This document shows positions 6,107 through 6,855 of a stretch of 6,855 bases of DNA, piece by piece. Both the position numbers and the translations under genes were made by a program. Position 1 is the stretch's first letter, and the number at the start of each line of letters is the position of its first letter. Source of the DNA: Gammaproteobacteria bacterium (GTDB lineage Bacteria; Pseudomonadota; Gammaproteobacteria; Pseudomonadales; Azotimanducaceae); NCBI GenBank assembly GCA_026706425.1, contig JAPOYW010000444.1, positions 1-6,855 on the forward strand. The letters are read 5' to 3'. The notes beneath the pieces are model-generated. The model did no database searches. It saw only the letters and a program-made list of their open reading frames with translations, and was not told the origin of the DNA.

Positions 6107-6855
6107 TCAGCCGGTGAACGTGGAACGGCCGGAGCTGCTCTTCTTGTTGAGCAGCTTGTGCAGGTGCAGGCCTTCGAGCACGAATTCGATGGCCGACGCC
6201 CGGGCGGCTGATACGGGTACCTCCGCCAAGGACTCCACCGCAGCTTCGAGCCCTTCAAGCTGCTCGACGATCTCCTCGTAGTCGGCACTCTTGGCGTCCT
6301 CGGCTGTCTCGACGCTGAAGCCCTCGTCGAAAACCAGGACCACGTCGGCGAGCATGTCGACGTTGAAGCGCCGGTCGAACACCGCCTTGATGCCGGCGGC
6401 GAGGATGCGCCCCGTGATCCGGTCCTCCTGGCCTTCCTCCATCGCCTCGAACTCCACCTTGCCCTGCAGCGACGGCAGCACGAAAGGCAGGTCCGACATG
6501 CGCGGCACCACGTCGGTCTCGCCGATCCGCAACGCGCGCCGGAAGGCATTGGCAAGCAGCGCTTCGTAGTTGGCGACCGAAGCGCGCACCGACACCCCCG
6601 AACGCTGGTTGATGTCCGGGGAGCGCCGCGCCTGGTGGGTGATCTCGGCGACGATCTCCTTCATGAACGAGGGTACGTGGACACGGTAGTCGCCCATGTC
6701 GAGCGCAACCGCCTCCTGCTCCATGATGTCGATTTCCTTGTGGATGTCCTCCGGGTAGTGGGTGCGGATCTGCGCACCGTAGCGGTCCTTCAACGGCGTG
6801 ATGATCGGTTCCCGGCTGCTGCGTGAGATCCGACGCGCCCGGGGCCACGCCGACG
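6107..6855 (-). CDS. AAA+ ATPase, magnesium chelatase/MoxR-like, C-terminal part (5' end outside window)
   Basis: The frame is open from the right edge to TGA at 6107, leaving 248 residues; the TTG at 6793 is internal, so the start is not in the window. The Walker A and B motifs would lie outside it. ITPLKDRYGAQIRTHYP (near 6740-6800) corresponds to the LxDRFG segment of chelatase I subunits, whose Arg is the arginine finger reaching the neighbouring subunit. SGVSVRAS (about 6580-6605) fits the sensor-2 region, followed by the helical lid and a Lys/Ser-rich end. Such ATPases form hexameric rings that remodel or load a client; here the adjoining VWA gene is the expected partner. Nothing in the window points to chlorophyll or cobalamin synthesis and no chelatase H/CobN subunit is seen, so calling it a true Mg-chelatase would be unsafe. 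The first 15 or so residues at the edge fit the family poorly. Confidence 0.87.
   Translation of the reverse strand, partial: SAWPRARRISRSSREPIITPLKDRYGAQIRTHYPEDIHKEIDIMEQEAVALDMGDYRVHVPSFMKEIVAEITHQARRSPDINQRSGVSVRASVANYEALLANAFRRALRIGETDVVPRMSDLPFVLPSLQGKVEFEAMEEGQEDRITGRILAAGIKAVFDRRFNVDMLADVVLVFDEGFSVETAEDAKSADYEEIVEQLEGLEAAVESLAEVPVSAARASAIEFVLEGLHLHKLLNKKSSSGRSTFTG

Noticed and set aside
3556..6117. An 853-codon open frame on the plus strand opposite the VWA and aldolase genes.
   Set aside because: Its composition (runs of Val, Leu, His, Glu and Arg with no domain motif) is what antisense reading of GC3-rich codons gives. The minus strand there carries clear MIDAS and aldolase motifs.
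4087..6855. A chlorophyll or cobalamin metal-chelatase operon.
   Set aside because: Only the ATPase and VWA subunits are seen, with no H/CobN subunit or tetrapyrrole genes; the sequence features fit the generic chelatase-like pair better.

Overview
This is a GC-rich bacterial window (roughly 60-65 % G+C by eye, strong G/C bias at third codon positions) that is almost entirely coding. It holds the end of one gene on the plus strand and six genes on the minus strand. No rRNA, tRNA, CRISPR array, transposase or phage gene is visible. The gene families are widespread, so the taxon is uncertain. The AAA+/VWA pair, a standalone Fic protein, an HpcH/HpaI aldolase and a palindromic intergenic element would suit an uncultivated high-GC lineage (for example Chloroflexota-like or another environmental phylum), but this is inference and no single gene settles it.

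Layout. Bases 1-314 (+) are the C-terminus of an acyl-CoA dehydrogenase. It converges, across a 14-base gap, on a minus-strand block. Read in transcription order from the right edge, the block is: an AAA+ ATPase of the magnesium-chelatase/MoxR type (5' end cut off); after 13 bases, a 668-residue VWA-domain protein; after 142 bases holding two mirrored hairpins, an HpcH/HpaI-family aldolase; after 152 bases, a four-helix membrane protein with a SHOCT-like tail; after 31 bases, an exported phosphodiester glycosidase-family protein; after 40 bases, a Fic-domain AMPylator-type protein with its own inhibitory motif.

How they work together. The ATPase and VWA protein are a clear functional pair: a MoxR/chelatase-like ATPase ring plus a MIDAS-bearing partner. 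The membrane protein and exported glycosidase are close enough to be co-transcribed and both concern the envelope. The aldolase and the Fic gene look like independent units. The aldolase has a highly structured leader, and fic has a -10-like hexamer placed for a leaderless transcript.

The most unusual non-coding feature lies between the VWA and aldolase genes. Two 21-base hairpins of identical design (8-base arms, 5-base loop) stand in opposite orientation with complementary loops, and a further 7-bp helix stacks on one of them just upstream of the aldolase ATG. I found no convincing wholly new multi-gene system. The AAA+/VWA pair is the part whose biological role is least understood.
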